The notes beneath the pieces are model-generated. The model was not told the origin of the DNA, made no database searches, and saw only the letters and a program-made list of their open reading frames with translations. 17,209 nucleotides of DNA from NCBI GenBank assembly GCA_013375385.1, contig JABXJY010000030.1, forward strand, positions 1-17,209, in the 5' to 3' direction. Of this stretch, positions 1 to 7,106 are shown piece after piece. The stretch comes from Desulfobacterales bacterium. GTDB lineage: Bacteria > Desulfobacterota > DSM-4660 > Desulfatiglandales > B25-G16. Every line of letters starts with the position of its first letter. Positions within the stretch are counted from its first letter, which is position 1. The position numbers and the translations under genes were made by a program.

Positions 1-159
1 AGAGAGTTTGTCTGAAAGGCCGGAGACCTCCTCAAGCATTGTCCTGATCATCTCACAGTGGGGACACTCCGTCTCCTGGGTGAACATAACGATTGTGACA
101 TCGTGCTCAATTTTCTCAAACATTTCTATCAGTTTTTTCCTGTCTTTTTCTTTCAGCAT
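1..159 (-). CDS. Glutaredoxin-like protein disulfide oxidoreductase, N-terminal part (cut by window edge)
   Basis: Only the first 53 codons are present; the gene runs off the left edge. The start is the ATG at 159, 16 bases after the stop of the flavoprotein disulfide reductase upstream, with a GAGGTG ribosome-site-like sequence before it. The N-terminus is a charged helix, then a beta strand (VTIVMFT) leading straight into a CPHC redox motif at residues 32-35. This is the pattern of the glutaredoxin-like/PDO family and of the N-terminal domain of AhpF. The expected role is to shuttle electrons from the neighbouring reductase to peroxiredoxins or protein disulfides in the cytoplasm. Whether it has one or two thioredoxin-fold halves cannot be seen here. 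The CPHC motif and operon position are direct observations; the partner assignment is inference. Confidence 0.8.
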   Translation of the reverse strand, partial: MLKEKDRKKLIEMFEKIEHDVTIVMFTQETECPHCEMIRTMLEEVSGLSDKLS

Positions 160-175
160 TCCCTGACGCACCTCG

Positions 176-1165
176 CTAGAGTAAAGATTTGTTGATGAGG
201 TAATCGTAGGCGGATAGCGCGGCCTTTGCCCCCTCGCCGGCGGCGATTACAATCTGCTTATGGGGGACGGCGGTGACGTCGCCAGCACCAAAGAGGCCCT
301 CCACACTGGTCCTGCAGGAGCAATCCACGATCACCTCGCCGTGCTCATTCAATTCGACGAGGTTCCTGAACGACTCGTTGTTGGGTAAGAGCCCAATCTC
401 CACGAATACCCCGTCCGTATCAAGCCTCTCCTCCTTTTCGTTCTCCCGGTTCTTGACAACCACAGCGGTAACTCGACCCTTGCCCTCGATCCTCACAACC
501 TGGTGGTAATCGAGTAGGCTCACCTCGGAGGTCTCTTTCACCCTTTGTTGGAGAGCCTCATCCGCCTGCCACCCTTTGATGAAGTTCACAAGAGTGACCT
601 CTGTCCCCACCTTCAACAGGTCCACGGCCGTGGTAAAAGCCGAATTACCACCGCCGGCCACAACCACCTTTTTCCCCTTAAACAAGGGTGCGTCGCAGGT
701 GGCACAGTAGGCTACGCCCCGTCCCACCAACTCCTTCTCCCCAGGAACGTTGAGTGGACGGTGGCGTTTGCCGGTGGCCAGGATCAAGGTCCGGCTCGAA
801 TATATTTTCCCACTGTCTGTCCGGACCTTGAAGGTGTCTCCCTCTTTGTTGACTTCCGTAGCAGCAGTACCCAGGCTGACAGCTATATCAAAGCCTTTAA
901 CGTGCTCCTCAAAGCGATCAGCAAGATCCTTGGCGTTGATGCTCTGAAACCCAAGCCAATTTTCCACTTCCGAGGTCTCTCGCACCTGGCCACCGAAGTC
1001 CTTGGTGATAACGGCGAGGTTCATCATCTTTCGGGCAGCATAAACCGCTGCGCTCATGGCCGCCGGACCACCACCCAAGATCAGAAGATCATAGGTGGCT
1101 TCCGGCTCCGGCTCCCTTGCCTCCTCTAGCAATGAGGTATCCAGAGAAAAAGAAGGAAAATCCAT
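176..1165 (-). CDS. Thioredoxin reductase / AhpF-like FAD-dependent disulfide reductase
   Basis: A 329-aa flavoenzyme expected to pass electrons from a pyridine nucleotide through FAD to a redox-active disulfide. It has an FAD-binding GGGPAAMSAA near residues 31-40, the active-site CATC at 154-157, a second dinucleotide site VAGGGNSAF near 169-177, and the terminal FAD motif GAGD near 293. The start chosen is the ATG at 1165, because AAGGAGG lies seven bases before it. An upstream in-frame ATG at 1192 lies inside an inverted-repeat element and has no ribosome site. The NADPH-specificity motif HRRxxxR of classical TrxB is missing; the stretch VTLVNFIKGWQADEALQQR resembles AhpF instead, which suggests NADH or another donor. 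It is followed after 16 bases by a glutaredoxin-like gene, so the two together look like a split AhpF. Family assignment is firm; cofactor preference is inference. Confidence 0.88.
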   Translation of the reverse strand: MDFPSFSLDTSLLEEAREPEPEATYDLLILGGGPAAMSAAVYAARKMMNLAVITKDFGGQVRETSEVENWLGFQSINAKDLADRFEEHVKGFDIAVSLGTAATEVNKEGDTFKVRTDSGKIYSSRTLILATGKRHRPLNVPGEKELVGRGVAYCATCDAPLFKGKKVVVAGGGNSAFTTAVDLLKVGTEVTLVNFIKGWQADEALQQRVKETSEVSLLDYHQVVRIEGKGRVTAVVVKNRENEKEERLDTDGVFVEIGLLPNNESFRNLVELNEHGEVIVDCSCRTSVEGLFGAGDVTAVPHKQIVIAAGEGAKAALSAYDYLINKSLL

Positions 1166-1176
1166 CTGCTGCCTCC

Positions 1177-1305
1177 TTATACCAAGTTGCAATCATGTCA
1201 TTGCGAGGAGCGAAGTGACGTGGCAATCTATCCTATTGAGATTGCTTCACATTCGTTCGCAATGACGTTTATAAATAGTAGCCGTTTGTATGCAACTTGG
1301 TATTA
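1177..1305. repeat. MITE-like palindromic element with terminal inverted repeats
   Basis: A 129-bp non-coding element bounded by inverted repeats: ATACCAAGTTGCA at 1179-1191 and its exact reverse complement at 1291-1303, extending to 14 of 15 matches at the outer ends. Nested inside is a second palindrome: GTCATTGCGA (1197-1206) pairs with 1257-1266, and GCAATCT (1223-1229) pairs with 1239-1245, with a 9-base loop. The inner ATTGCGAGGAGCGAAG-type core resembles dispersed palindromic repeats that I know from many bacterial genomes. The element carries no reading frame for a transposase. It sits between the second ferritin-like gene and the disulfide reductase, and its left end abuts the ribosome site of the reductase gene. 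Confidence 0.8.
1268..1295 (-). promoter_or_regulatory. Possible sigma-70 type promoter inside the MITE-like element
   Basis: On the minus strand TTGCAT (1290-1295) and TATAAA (1268-1273) are separated by 16 bases and point towards the disulfide reductase gene. If functional, the element would supply that gene's transcription start. The hexamers are imperfect and no other data support it. Confidence 0.3.
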
Positions 1306-1372
1306 ATGTATCTACGCCCTTCCTCTGCCTGGAATGTCATGTTGCTCTTAACAAGAGGATAGATAGGTGACA

Positions 1373-1882
1373 TTAACCTCCCCAGGGCATCTTCGCATAG
1401 GTTTCGGAGAGCTTATCCCGGTATTCTCTGAAAAATTCTTCATGAACCTTTTCCCACTCTGAGAGCATAGTAAAAGCTTCCTTGGCTTTGCCCTCGGTGT
1501 TCTTTGCCATATTTGCATAGAACTCGCTCAGATCTCGCTCAATAAGCCAGGCTGTGTTAAAAACGGTAACATCAGGTACCATAGAACCCTCGATACATTG
1601 TTGGAGAAATTCCGATTTTGCCCGTGCGTCAAAATAGTTGGTGGGCTCCAGGACTACTTCCTTTATTTTTGATGGGTTGATTTCTTCGCCCTCCTTCAGG
1701 TCCTTTAGGATCTGGTTGATGAATTCGATATGTCTCTGCTCTTCCTCTATCAGGCGCTTGAACGCACTCATGGCAGCTCCCATGCCCATCCGCTGCAATG
1801 AGTGTTCGAAGAATGCCTTTCCGGTCTCCTCCTGGTTAAGGGCGTATTCAAAGATCTTGATCAAATTTTCATTCTTCGGCAT
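1373..1882 (-). CDS. Ferritin-like (rubrerythrin-type) diiron protein without rubredoxin domain
   Basis: A 169-aa, almost wholly helical protein of the rubrerythrin/ferritin-like class. Two halves each carry a metal-binding pattern: Glu18/Glu19 and E48-x-x-H51 in the first, Glu115/Glu120 and E144-x-x-H147 in the second. This is what a four-helix-bundle diiron site needs. There is no CxxC pair, so the C-terminal rubredoxin domain of classical rubrerythrin is absent and electrons must come from a partner. The start ATG at 1882 has GAGGAGG five bases upstream. It is the last gene of a minus-strand set with rubredoxin, another ferritin-like protein and a flavodiiron protein, with 62 bases separating it from the latter. 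Likely role: peroxide reduction or iron handling in the cytoplasm. Substrate is unknown. Confidence 0.82.
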   Translation of the reverse strand: MPKNENLIKIFEYALNQEETGKAFFEHSLQRMGMGAAMSAFKRLIEEEQRHIEFINQILKDLKEGEEINPSKIKEVVLEPTNYFDARAKSEFLQQCIEGSMVPDVTVFNTAWLIERDLSEFYANMAKNTEGKAKEAFTMLSEWEKVHEEFFREYRDKLSETYAKMPWGG

Positions 1883-1944
1883 AATGCCTCCTCATGAATT
1901 CTTTCTATACTCTTCTTTCCTCTCACAAATGAGACAAGAGGGCC

Positions 1945-3138
1945 CTAGACTCCTTCCTTGAGTGCCTGAGCCACCCTGCGCCCCAGCTCCACGCATTTTC
2001 TCAGGTCATCGTGTGCAGGCACATACTGGACATTGATCCCGGGATCGATAACCATGAACCTCATCTCTTCCATGGTGGCGTTCATCAACTTCACCGCCTC
2101 TCCGCTCCACCCATATGAACCGAAGGCAGCCCCAATCTTGCTGGCAGGCCGCAACCCCTTCATATAGTGGAGGAGGTCAGCCATCCGCGGAAGCATCCCA
2201 TTGTTAAGGGTTGGAGAGCCAAATACAAGTGCTCCTGCATCGAGAACCTCGGTTATGATGTCGCTCCGATGATTGGTTGCGAGATCAAACAGCTGAACAC
2301 TGACCCCCTCTTGAGCCAATCCGTCCACGATGGCCTTTGCCATCATTTCAGTGCTGTGCCACATGGTATCATAGATAACAAGGGCCTTGACCTTGCTCCT
2401 CTGCTGACTCCATTCATCGTAGCATGCAAGTATCTTTCCAGGATTCCCACGCCATATAAGGCCGTGATCAGGGGCAATCATGTCTACCTTGAGATCCATC
2501 TCCTTGACCTGAGACAAGAGTTTCTGGACCAGGTTGGAATAGGGGAGGATGATGTTCGCATAGTACTTAGCGGCATGGCCCAGAAGCATAGAGAGATCGA
2601 CCTCATCATCAAATCGTTCTGTAGTAGCCACATGCTGTCCAAAGGCATCACTGGAAATGAGAAGCCGATCCTCGGGGATATATGAAAACATGCTATCTGG
2701 CCAGTGGAGCATTCTGGTCTCGATAAACTGAACGGTCCTCTTACCAAGGCTGATGGTGTCACCAGTTCCTACAACTTCGTAGGGCCAATCCTCTCTGTGA
2801 AAATGGGCAAGGAGGGCCTTCTTGCCCCTTTCAGAACAGAAGATCTTCTCGGGTTTCACCAGCCCCACGATCTCAGGAACAAGACCAGAATGGTCCATTT
2901 CCACATGGTTTACGACAAGATAATCGACGGTGGTGGGGTCGATTATTCTGCGAATGTGGTGTAACAGCTCGCTTCTGAAACCCTGCTTGACCGTATCAAA
3001 CAAGGTAACCTTTTCATCCACCACCAGAAAGGCATTATAGGTTGTACCCCGGTAGATGGAATAGCCATGAAAGTCCCGGATATTCCAGTCAATGGCGCCA
3101 ACCCAGTGGACATCCTTCAGGATTTCAATCGGTCGCAC
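1945..3138 (-). CDS. Flavodiiron protein (rubredoxin:oxygen oxidoreductase, FprA/ROO type)
   Basis: A 397-aa A-type flavodiiron protein that reduces O2 to water (or NO to N2O in some members) with electrons from rubredoxin. The N-terminal beta-lactamase-like domain keeps the full diiron ligand set: H78-x-E80-x-D82-H83, H145, D164 and H225, each one residue off the Desulfovibrio gigas ROO numbering. The C-terminal flavodoxin domain starts near residue 243 (VKALVIYDTMWHST) and binds FMN. The GTG at 3138 is chosen as start: GGAGG lies five bases upstream, and the product then begins RPIEI..VGAIDWNIRDFHGY as family members do. A longer frame from a TTG at 3168 lacks a ribosome site. The rubredoxin gene two positions upstream is the expected electron donor. 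There is no C-terminal rubredoxin or flavin-reductase extension. Confidence 0.93.
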   Translation of the reverse strand: MRPIEILKDVHWVGAIDWNIRDFHGYSIYRGTTYNAFLVVDEKVTLFDTVKQGFRSELLHHIRRIIDPTTVDYLVVNHVEMDHSGLVPEIVGLVKPEKIFCSERGKKALLAHFHREDWPYEVVGTGDTISLGKRTVQFIETRMLHWPDSMFSYIPEDRLLISSDAFGQHVATTERFDDEVDLSMLLGHAAKYYANIILPYSNLVQKLLSQVKEMDLKVDMIAPDHGLIWRGNPGKILACYDEWSQQRSKVKALVIYDTMWHSTEMMAKAIVDGLAQEGVSVQLFDLATNHRSDIITEVLDAGALVFGSPTLNNGMLPRMADLLHYMKGLRPASKIGAAFGSYGWSGEAVKLMNATMEEMRFMVIDPGINVQYVPAHDDLRKCVELGRRVAQALKEGV

Positions 3139-3220
3139 GCTGTCCTCCAGTGCAACAAGGTCCTTCAAATACTACCGTGACATCTCTTACCAAGCAAGCT
3201 GGATAATTCGCGGCTGTGCC

Positions 3221-3736
3221 TCAGTGAACGGTAGTCACTTCTCGCACGTTGTGTCTTCTGAGTTCCAGAGAAAGCTTCTTGAGGTGCTTCTTCTCCTCAT
3301 CAACCAGCTGACCAATAAATTCACGGCCCCTCTTCTCCTCAGTAGCATCCTGCATAGCAAGAAAGAAGATTATTGAATCCTTCTCAAACTGAATCCCAAG
3401 ATTCAGGGCATCTTCAAGGCTCTTCACCCGAGATAGTCCTTCTCCCACATCCAGATCCGATCTGAAGACGTGCATATCAGCCATCATCTGGAGGTATCGG
3501 TTCATCTCATGTTCAGGATCCCAGACAGTATTCTCGGTAGCTGCCCTTGACAGTTGAGCCTTCAGCTCGGTGAATGTCTTCAGGTGTTCGACCTCATCTT
3601 GAGCAAGGGAGGACAGGAGCGCCTTTACGTCAGGATTATCAACGAGATCCATGGCTTTCTCGTAAAAGCGCTTGCCGTTTTTCTCTATATCAATAGCTAT
3701 CTGGAAAACTTCGTCCGCATTAAATCCGTAAATCAC
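3221..3736 (-). CDS. Ferritin-like (rubrerythrin-type) diiron protein
   Basis: A 171-aa helical protein of the ferritin-like/rubrerythrin family without a rubredoxin domain. Ligand-type residues appear twice with the same spacing: Glu18 with E48-x-x-H51, then Glu118 with E148-x-x-H151, as expected for a diiron four-helix bundle. The GTG at 3736 is taken as the start because AAGGAG lies seven bases before it and the protein then opens with IYGFNADEVFQIAI, typical for this family. The longer frame from 3814 would overlap the rubredoxin gene and add a basic, unrelated N-terminus. It starts 23 bases after the rubredoxin stop and is followed 82 bases later by the flavodiiron protein, so it is probably co-transcribed and perhaps reduced by that rubredoxin. 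Exact substrate unknown. Confidence 0.85.
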   Translation of the reverse strand: MIYGFNADEVFQIAIDIEKNGKRFYEKAMDLVDNPDVKALLSSLAQDEVEHLKTFTELKAQLSRAATENTVWDPEHEMNRYLQMMADMHVFRSDLDVGEGLSRVKSLEDALNLGIQFEKDSIIFFLAMQDATEEKRGREFIGQLVDEEKKHLKKLSLELRRHNVREVTTVH

Positions 3737-3759
3737 GATACCGCTCCTTCTTTTTTTGA

Positions 3760-3921
3760 CTACTGTTCCTTTTCGAACTCGTCTTTTGAGGCGCCACAGA
3801 CTGGACAGGTCCAATCATCTGGCAGATCTTCAAAGGCAGTGCCCGGTTCTATTCCGTTATCCGGATCTCCATCGGCAGGATCATAGACATAACCACAAAC
3901 TTGACACACGTATTTATCCAT
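3760..3921 (-). CDS. Rubredoxin
   Basis: A 53-aa iron protein. It has the two rubredoxin knuckles YVCQVCGYVYDP near residues 4-15 and WTCPVCGASKDEFE near residues 38-51, with the linker PADGDPDNGIEPGTAFEDLP typical of the family, so all four iron-ligating cysteines are present. The ATG at 3921 has AGGAGGAG upstream. It is the first gene of the unit rubredoxin, ferritin-like, flavodiiron, ferritin-like, behind a good promoter at 4046-4074. Rubredoxin is the known electron donor to flavodiiron oxygen reductases and to rubrerythrin, which fits the neighbours. Full length; identification is certain. Confidence 0.97.
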   Translation of the reverse strand: MDKYVCQVCGYVYDPADGDPDNGIEPGTAFEDLPDDWTCPVCGASKDEFEKEQ

Positions 3922-4045
3922 GATTCTCTCCTCCTTTCTTGTATCTGGTTAATAATTGACCCACCCCGCCCTGCAGGGCGTGTCACATCCTCAAGAAACT
4001 GCAAAATTTCTATCTTTATGAAAATCAGCCGATTCCGTTGTAGTT

Positions 4046-4074
4046 AGTATAATAACAGCTCAAACAGATGCCAA
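4046..4074 (-). promoter_or_regulatory. Sigma-70 type promoter for the rubredoxin-flavodiiron operon
   Basis: On the minus strand TTGGCA (4069-4074) and TATACT (4046-4051) are exactly 17 bases apart, 125 bases upstream of the rubredoxin start. The -10 box lies inside an imperfect palindrome, GTTATTATACTAAC (4043-4056; 12 of 14 positions symmetric), which could be an operator. That palindrome does not match the PerR-like boxes upstream of rubrerythrin. Confidence 0.55.
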
Positions 4075-4189
4075 GAAATTTCTGCCATCCTGTGAGATTC
4101 AGACTCCACTACTATTCCTCAAAATACGTTGGAGCATCCTTTGCTCGCCTGCTTTGGACCTGGCAGTGCCCCTGCAAGTGCTCTATTCT

Positions 4190-6400
4190 CTAGGCAGCTT
4201 CCAGCTCACGTCTGGAGGCCATATCAAAGAGCACTCTTTCTCTTGTCTTGTCTATCCCGAGAGCCCTTCTCTTCTTGTCAATATGCTCGATCATCATCCG
4301 GGCCATCTCATAGGGATCTGAGGTGAATCCCCATTTGCCAAATCCCATTTCCTCCAGGCCCTCAAACAGGAGCTTGTGGAATCTGGTCTCCTCGATAATT
4401 GGGAAGGTGACACCAAAAACCGTGTAGACGCCTGATGCCACGAAGTACTGGCCGATTGAGATGGCTTTCTCGCTCATCCATTCCGGGGCAGCACCGGCTA
4501 CCGGCAGGTCAGCAATGCTATCCCCCAGACCTCCGATGCGGACCATTTCAGCGCATGCGATCAGAATCCGGCTATTATCGACACAAGACCCCACACCCAG
4601 AACGGGCGGCATCCCTACCGCTTCACACACTTCTCGGAGACCTGATCCTGCCAAGTGAGCCGCTTCTGGTTTGTAAAATCCAGCCTTTGCCAGAGCAATC
4701 TGGGAGCATCCAGTCTGGACAACGAGGACGTCGTTCTTGATCAACTCCTTGACTAGCTCCACGTGGACCCAGTCCTGCTTGACCCTTGGGTTCGTACAGC
4801 CGACCACACCAGCTACCCCTCGTATCCTGCCATTGATAATGTTTTCATTGAGTGGCCTATAGGAGGATCTGAAGGTACCTCCAAGCATGTAGTCGATATA
4901 CTCATGGGAAAACCCATGGATGCCCAGATTGGTGATCTTTGGAATCTCAACTGGCGCCTTACGATTCTTGAACCTGACAATAGCCATCTCTACAATCTTG
5001 TCAGTGCATTTCCTCGGCTCATGCTCCTCAAATTCGATGTGTTCAGCACCTTCAATGTGACACCTGGGATTGGTGGTGAACAGTTTGGTTCCATAGCACT
5101 CGGCCACCTTTGCCAAACCCTGCTTAATACACTGAACATCCACACCCAGGGCATCCACTGCGCCTGTCACCAGAATCGCCTCCGTGGACATGAAGTTGCC
5201 TGCATGGGGAATTCCTTGCCGGCAAAGCATTTCCGCTCCTGAGCAACACATCCCAACCAGGTTTATCCCTTCAGCGCCTGCATCTTTGGCGGTGTTCACC
5301 AGACTCGGATCATTGACCGATTCAAGCATAGACTCAAAAAGGTTCGGTTCGTGGCCGTGGATAATGATGTTGACCTCGTCTTCTTTCAAACAGCCCATGT
5401 TGACCTCGGCCCTGATAGGGGTAGGTGTGCCGAAGAGAATATCTGAAATTTCCGTGGCCACCATGGAACCTCCCCAGCCATCAGCCAGAGCCGTGCGGCT
5501 GCACTGCTTGGTGATATTCTCATAGTGCTGATCTACCCCCATGTGGGTCCGGTGCATCAGTTCCATGATCTCCCGCATAGCGCCACGAGGGACCACACCA
5601 TGCTTTCTCCAGGTCTCCAGGGTCTTGGCAGGCACCCTCCTGGCAAAAGGTATCTCGCCCTCTATCTGGGTGTAGGTACGCTCCAGTTCTTTATAGAGGT
5701 CAGTGGCGATATCCTTTACCTCGCGACCATCTGTCTCGATCCCAACGGATCTGGCCACCTCTTCCAATTTAAGAGGATCTTTAATGGTATAATCCTTGAT
5801 GTTTCCCTTGACCACCTGCCTGAATACATCGAGCATAGACATGCCATGGTCCGTATGGGCTGCGGCACCACTGGTCACCATACGGGCAAAATTCCGTGCC
5901 ATGATGGTGTCGATGGTAGCCCCGCAAACCCCTACTTTGCCATAAGGATCCTTGGGATTCAATCGGCAGGGTCCCATGGCGCAGTGCTTGCAGCAAGCAG
6001 AATCAGCTCCAATCGGGCAGGCCTTCATGTTTGCTGCACGATCAAAGGCGGTCTCCACACCATCCCTTCGTGCCTTGTCAAGCATCTGTGCTGTGGCATC
6101 ACAGGTGGTCATATCTCTGACATCGGTCTTCTTTATTTGAGTCACCTTCTTTTCTCTATCCTCTTTGTTCTCTTTTTCCATGTATGTCTCCTCCTTTACC
6201 AGCCGCCACTGCCCTCCCCCTCCCGCTTCAAGGGCACATTTGGTGAAATCGATCTCTTTGCCGCACCCAGAGCACACGTGCTTTCTGTCAAACTCGTCTG
6301 AAAATATCTCCTTTTCTTTTCCACAGGTGGGGCACGTGCAGGTAAAGGCCTTCAGGTTCTTAATGTCTTCAAATCCCGGACAGTGTCTCGGAGTAGTCAT
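4190..6400 (-). CDS. cooS: Nickel-iron carbon monoxide dehydrogenase CooS with zinc-ribbon-like N-terminal extension
   Basis: The CooS portion (residues 74-736; 663 aa) catalyses CO + H2O to CO2 + 2 e- + 2 H+. Cysteine ligands for cluster D (C128, C136), cluster B (C137, C140, C145, C159) and the C-cluster (H350, C386, C424, C535, C565, C606) can all be placed, so the Ni-Fe-S site should be intact. Two starts are possible. The ATG at 6400 (GGGAGG upstream) adds 73 residues with CTCPTC and CSGC motifs. The ATG at 6181 has its own strong AAAGGAGGAG site and begins where ordinary CooS begins. The gene is the last of the rubrerythrin-PerR operon, 11 bases after the thiol peroxidase remnant. No CooC, CooF or ACS genes are present, so it is a stand-alone CODH. 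The context resembles the CODH-IV cluster of Carboxydothermus hydrogenoformans, which also lies near rubrerythrin-type genes. Confidence 0.93.
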   Translation of the reverse strand: MTTPRHCPGFEDIKNLKAFTCTCPTCGKEKEIFSDEFDRKHVCSGCGKEIDFTKCALEAGGGGQWRLVKEETYMEKENKEDREKKVTQIKKTDVRDMTTCDATAQMLDKARRDGVETAFDRAANMKACPIGADSACCKHCAMGPCRLNPKDPYGKVGVCGATIDTIMARNFARMVTSGAAAHTDHGMSMLDVFRQVVKGNIKDYTIKDPLKLEEVARSVGIETDGREVKDIATDLYKELERTYTQIEGEIPFARRVPAKTLETWRKHGVVPRGAMREIMELMHRTHMGVDQHYENITKQCSRTALADGWGGSMVATEISDILFGTPTPIRAEVNMGCLKEDEVNIIIHGHEPNLFESMLESVNDPSLVNTAKDAGAEGINLVGMCCSGAEMLCRQGIPHAGNFMSTEAILVTGAVDALGVDVQCIKQGLAKVAECYGTKLFTTNPRCHIEGAEHIEFEEHEPRKCTDKIVEMAIVRFKNRKAPVEIPKITNLGIHGFSHEYIDYMLGGTFRSSYRPLNENIINGRIRGVAGVVGCTNPRVKQDWVHVELVKELIKNDVLVVQTGCSQIALAKAGFYKPEAAHLAGSGLREVCEAVGMPPVLGVGSCVDNSRILIACAEMVRIGGLGDSIADLPVAGAAPEWMSEKAISIGQYFVASGVYTVFGVTFPIIEETRFHKLLFEGLEEMGFGKWGFTSDPYEMARMMIEHIDKKRRALGIDKTRERVLFDMASRRELEAA
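6182..6400 (-). other. Zinc-ribbon-like module in frame with CooS (possible separate small gene)
   Basis: Seventy-three codons with CxCPxC (residues 21-26) and CSGC (43-46) plus further cysteines at 7 and 55, a likely four-cysteine zinc knuckle; CPGFEDIKNLKAFTC recalls small stand-alone proteins of anaerobes. It has its own ribosome site, and CooS has another just after it. The region between contains a G-rich tract (minus-strand GGGAGGGGGAGGG, 6212-6224). Losing one G there would bring the TAA at 6196-6198 into frame and end the small protein just before cooS. As written, the sequence encodes a fusion; whether that is real, a recent indel or a read error cannot be told here. Confidence 0.6.
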
Positions 6401-6411
6401 AATTACCTCCC

Positions 6412-6636
6412 TTACATCAATTTTCTCACAGCATCCAATGCTGGCTCATAGTCAGGCTCCTCTGTCAACTCCTTGACTAACTGGATATATTGAATACTTT
6501 CCTGTCGATCCACGACGAAAACAGCCCTGGCCAGCAGGCGCAATTCTTTTATCAAAACACCGTAGGCCTCCCCAAAAGCGGCATAGCGGTGATCGGAAAG
6601 CGTGGTCAGAATTTGACTTTCTCTCAATTCCGCCAT
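6412..6636 (-). pseudogene. Thiol peroxidase (Tpx) C-terminal remnant lacking all cysteines
   Basis: A 74-aa frame whose residues TLSDHRYAAFGEAYGVLIKE and the following RLLARAVFVVD, then EEPDYEPALDAVRKL, are the C-terminal half of thiol peroxidase, normally about 165-170 aa. The peroxidatic and resolving cysteines lie in the missing N-terminal half, so the fragment has no cysteine at all and cannot reduce peroxide. The ATG at 6636 has GGGGGGAG seven bases upstream, so it may still be translated. An earlier ATG at 6660 overlaps the end of perR and lacks a site. It sits between the PerR gene (17 bases) and the cooS frame (11 bases). Most likely an internal deletion removed the front of tpx; a retained accessory role is possible but unsupported. 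Confidence 0.72.
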
Positions 6637-6653
6637 ACTTAAGCTCCCCCCAA

Positions 6654-7103
6654 TTACCAATACCCTGGGGGTCTCTTATTCAAAGGGTTTTCTTCTTTCC
6701 TGCATTTTGGACATATCCCGATAACCTCGAGTCTGTGGCCGATTATACGGTAATCGCTTACCTTCCGAACGGCACTCTCAATGTTATCCACAGATTCAAT
6801 GGGGGCGTCTTCTACCTTGCCACAGTAACTACAACGAATGTGATAGTGGTTTTCTGTATTGCCATCAAACCGCATTTGACTGGATACGGGTCCAATCCTT
6901 TGTATCAGACCACATGTAGACAGAATCTCAAGGTTACGGTAAACAGTTCCCAGGCTAATCCGGGGCAGTCTTCTGCGCACCGTTTCATAGATCTCATCTG
7001 CTGTAGGATGTGTGTTGACCTTCTGGATTTCCTCCAGAATGATCTTGCGCTGATGGGTCATCCTGTATTTCTGGTTGGAGCCTAAAGGATCCTCTGAGTT
7101 CAT
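6654..7103 (-). CDS. perR: Fur-family peroxide-responsive regulator, PerR type
   Basis: A 149-aa Fur-family repressor. The winged helix (HPTADEIYETV..ISLGTVYRNLEIL) occupies about residues 15-65. Regulatory metal ligands H32, D80, H86, H88 and D99 and structural zinc cysteines C91, C94, C131 and C134 all match Bacillus subtilis PerR with a constant offset of five residues. The aspartate at the D104 position is the PerR-type residue, where Fur has glutamate. PerR with Fe(II) is inactivated by H2O2 through histidine oxidation and then releases its operators. The start ATG at 7103 uses a GGAG inside the end of the peroxiredoxin gene, only three bases after that gene's stop. Operators matching PerR lie at the head of this same operon, so autoregulation is likely. 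Responding to another metal or oxidant is less likely. Confidence 0.88.
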   Translation of the reverse strand: MNSEDPLGSNQKYRMTHQRKIILEEIQKVNTHPTADEIYETVRRRLPRISLGTVYRNLEILSTCGLIQRIGPVSSQMRFDGNTENHYHIRCSYCGKVEDAPIESVDNIESAVRKVSDYRIIGHRLEVIGICPKCRKEENPLNKRPPGYW

Positions 7104-7106
7104 AGT

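Noticed and set aside
545..1129. 194-aa open frame on the plus strand
   Set aside because: Antisense to the disulfide reductase with no ribosome site or motif.
3739..3814. Longer N-terminus of the first ferritin-like protein
   Set aside because: It would overlap the rubredoxin gene out of frame; the GTG at 3736 has a good ribosome site and gives the family's usual opening.
3967..3980. Perfect 14-bp palindrome CGCCCTGCAGGGCG in the rubredoxin leader
   Set aside because: No spacer, T run or match to a known operator; it could be chance or part of a small repeat, so not claimed as a site.
5525..6301. 258-aa open frame on the plus strand
   Set aside because: Lies wholly antisense to cooS, whose ligands and motifs are unmistakable; no ribosome site or recognisable domain.
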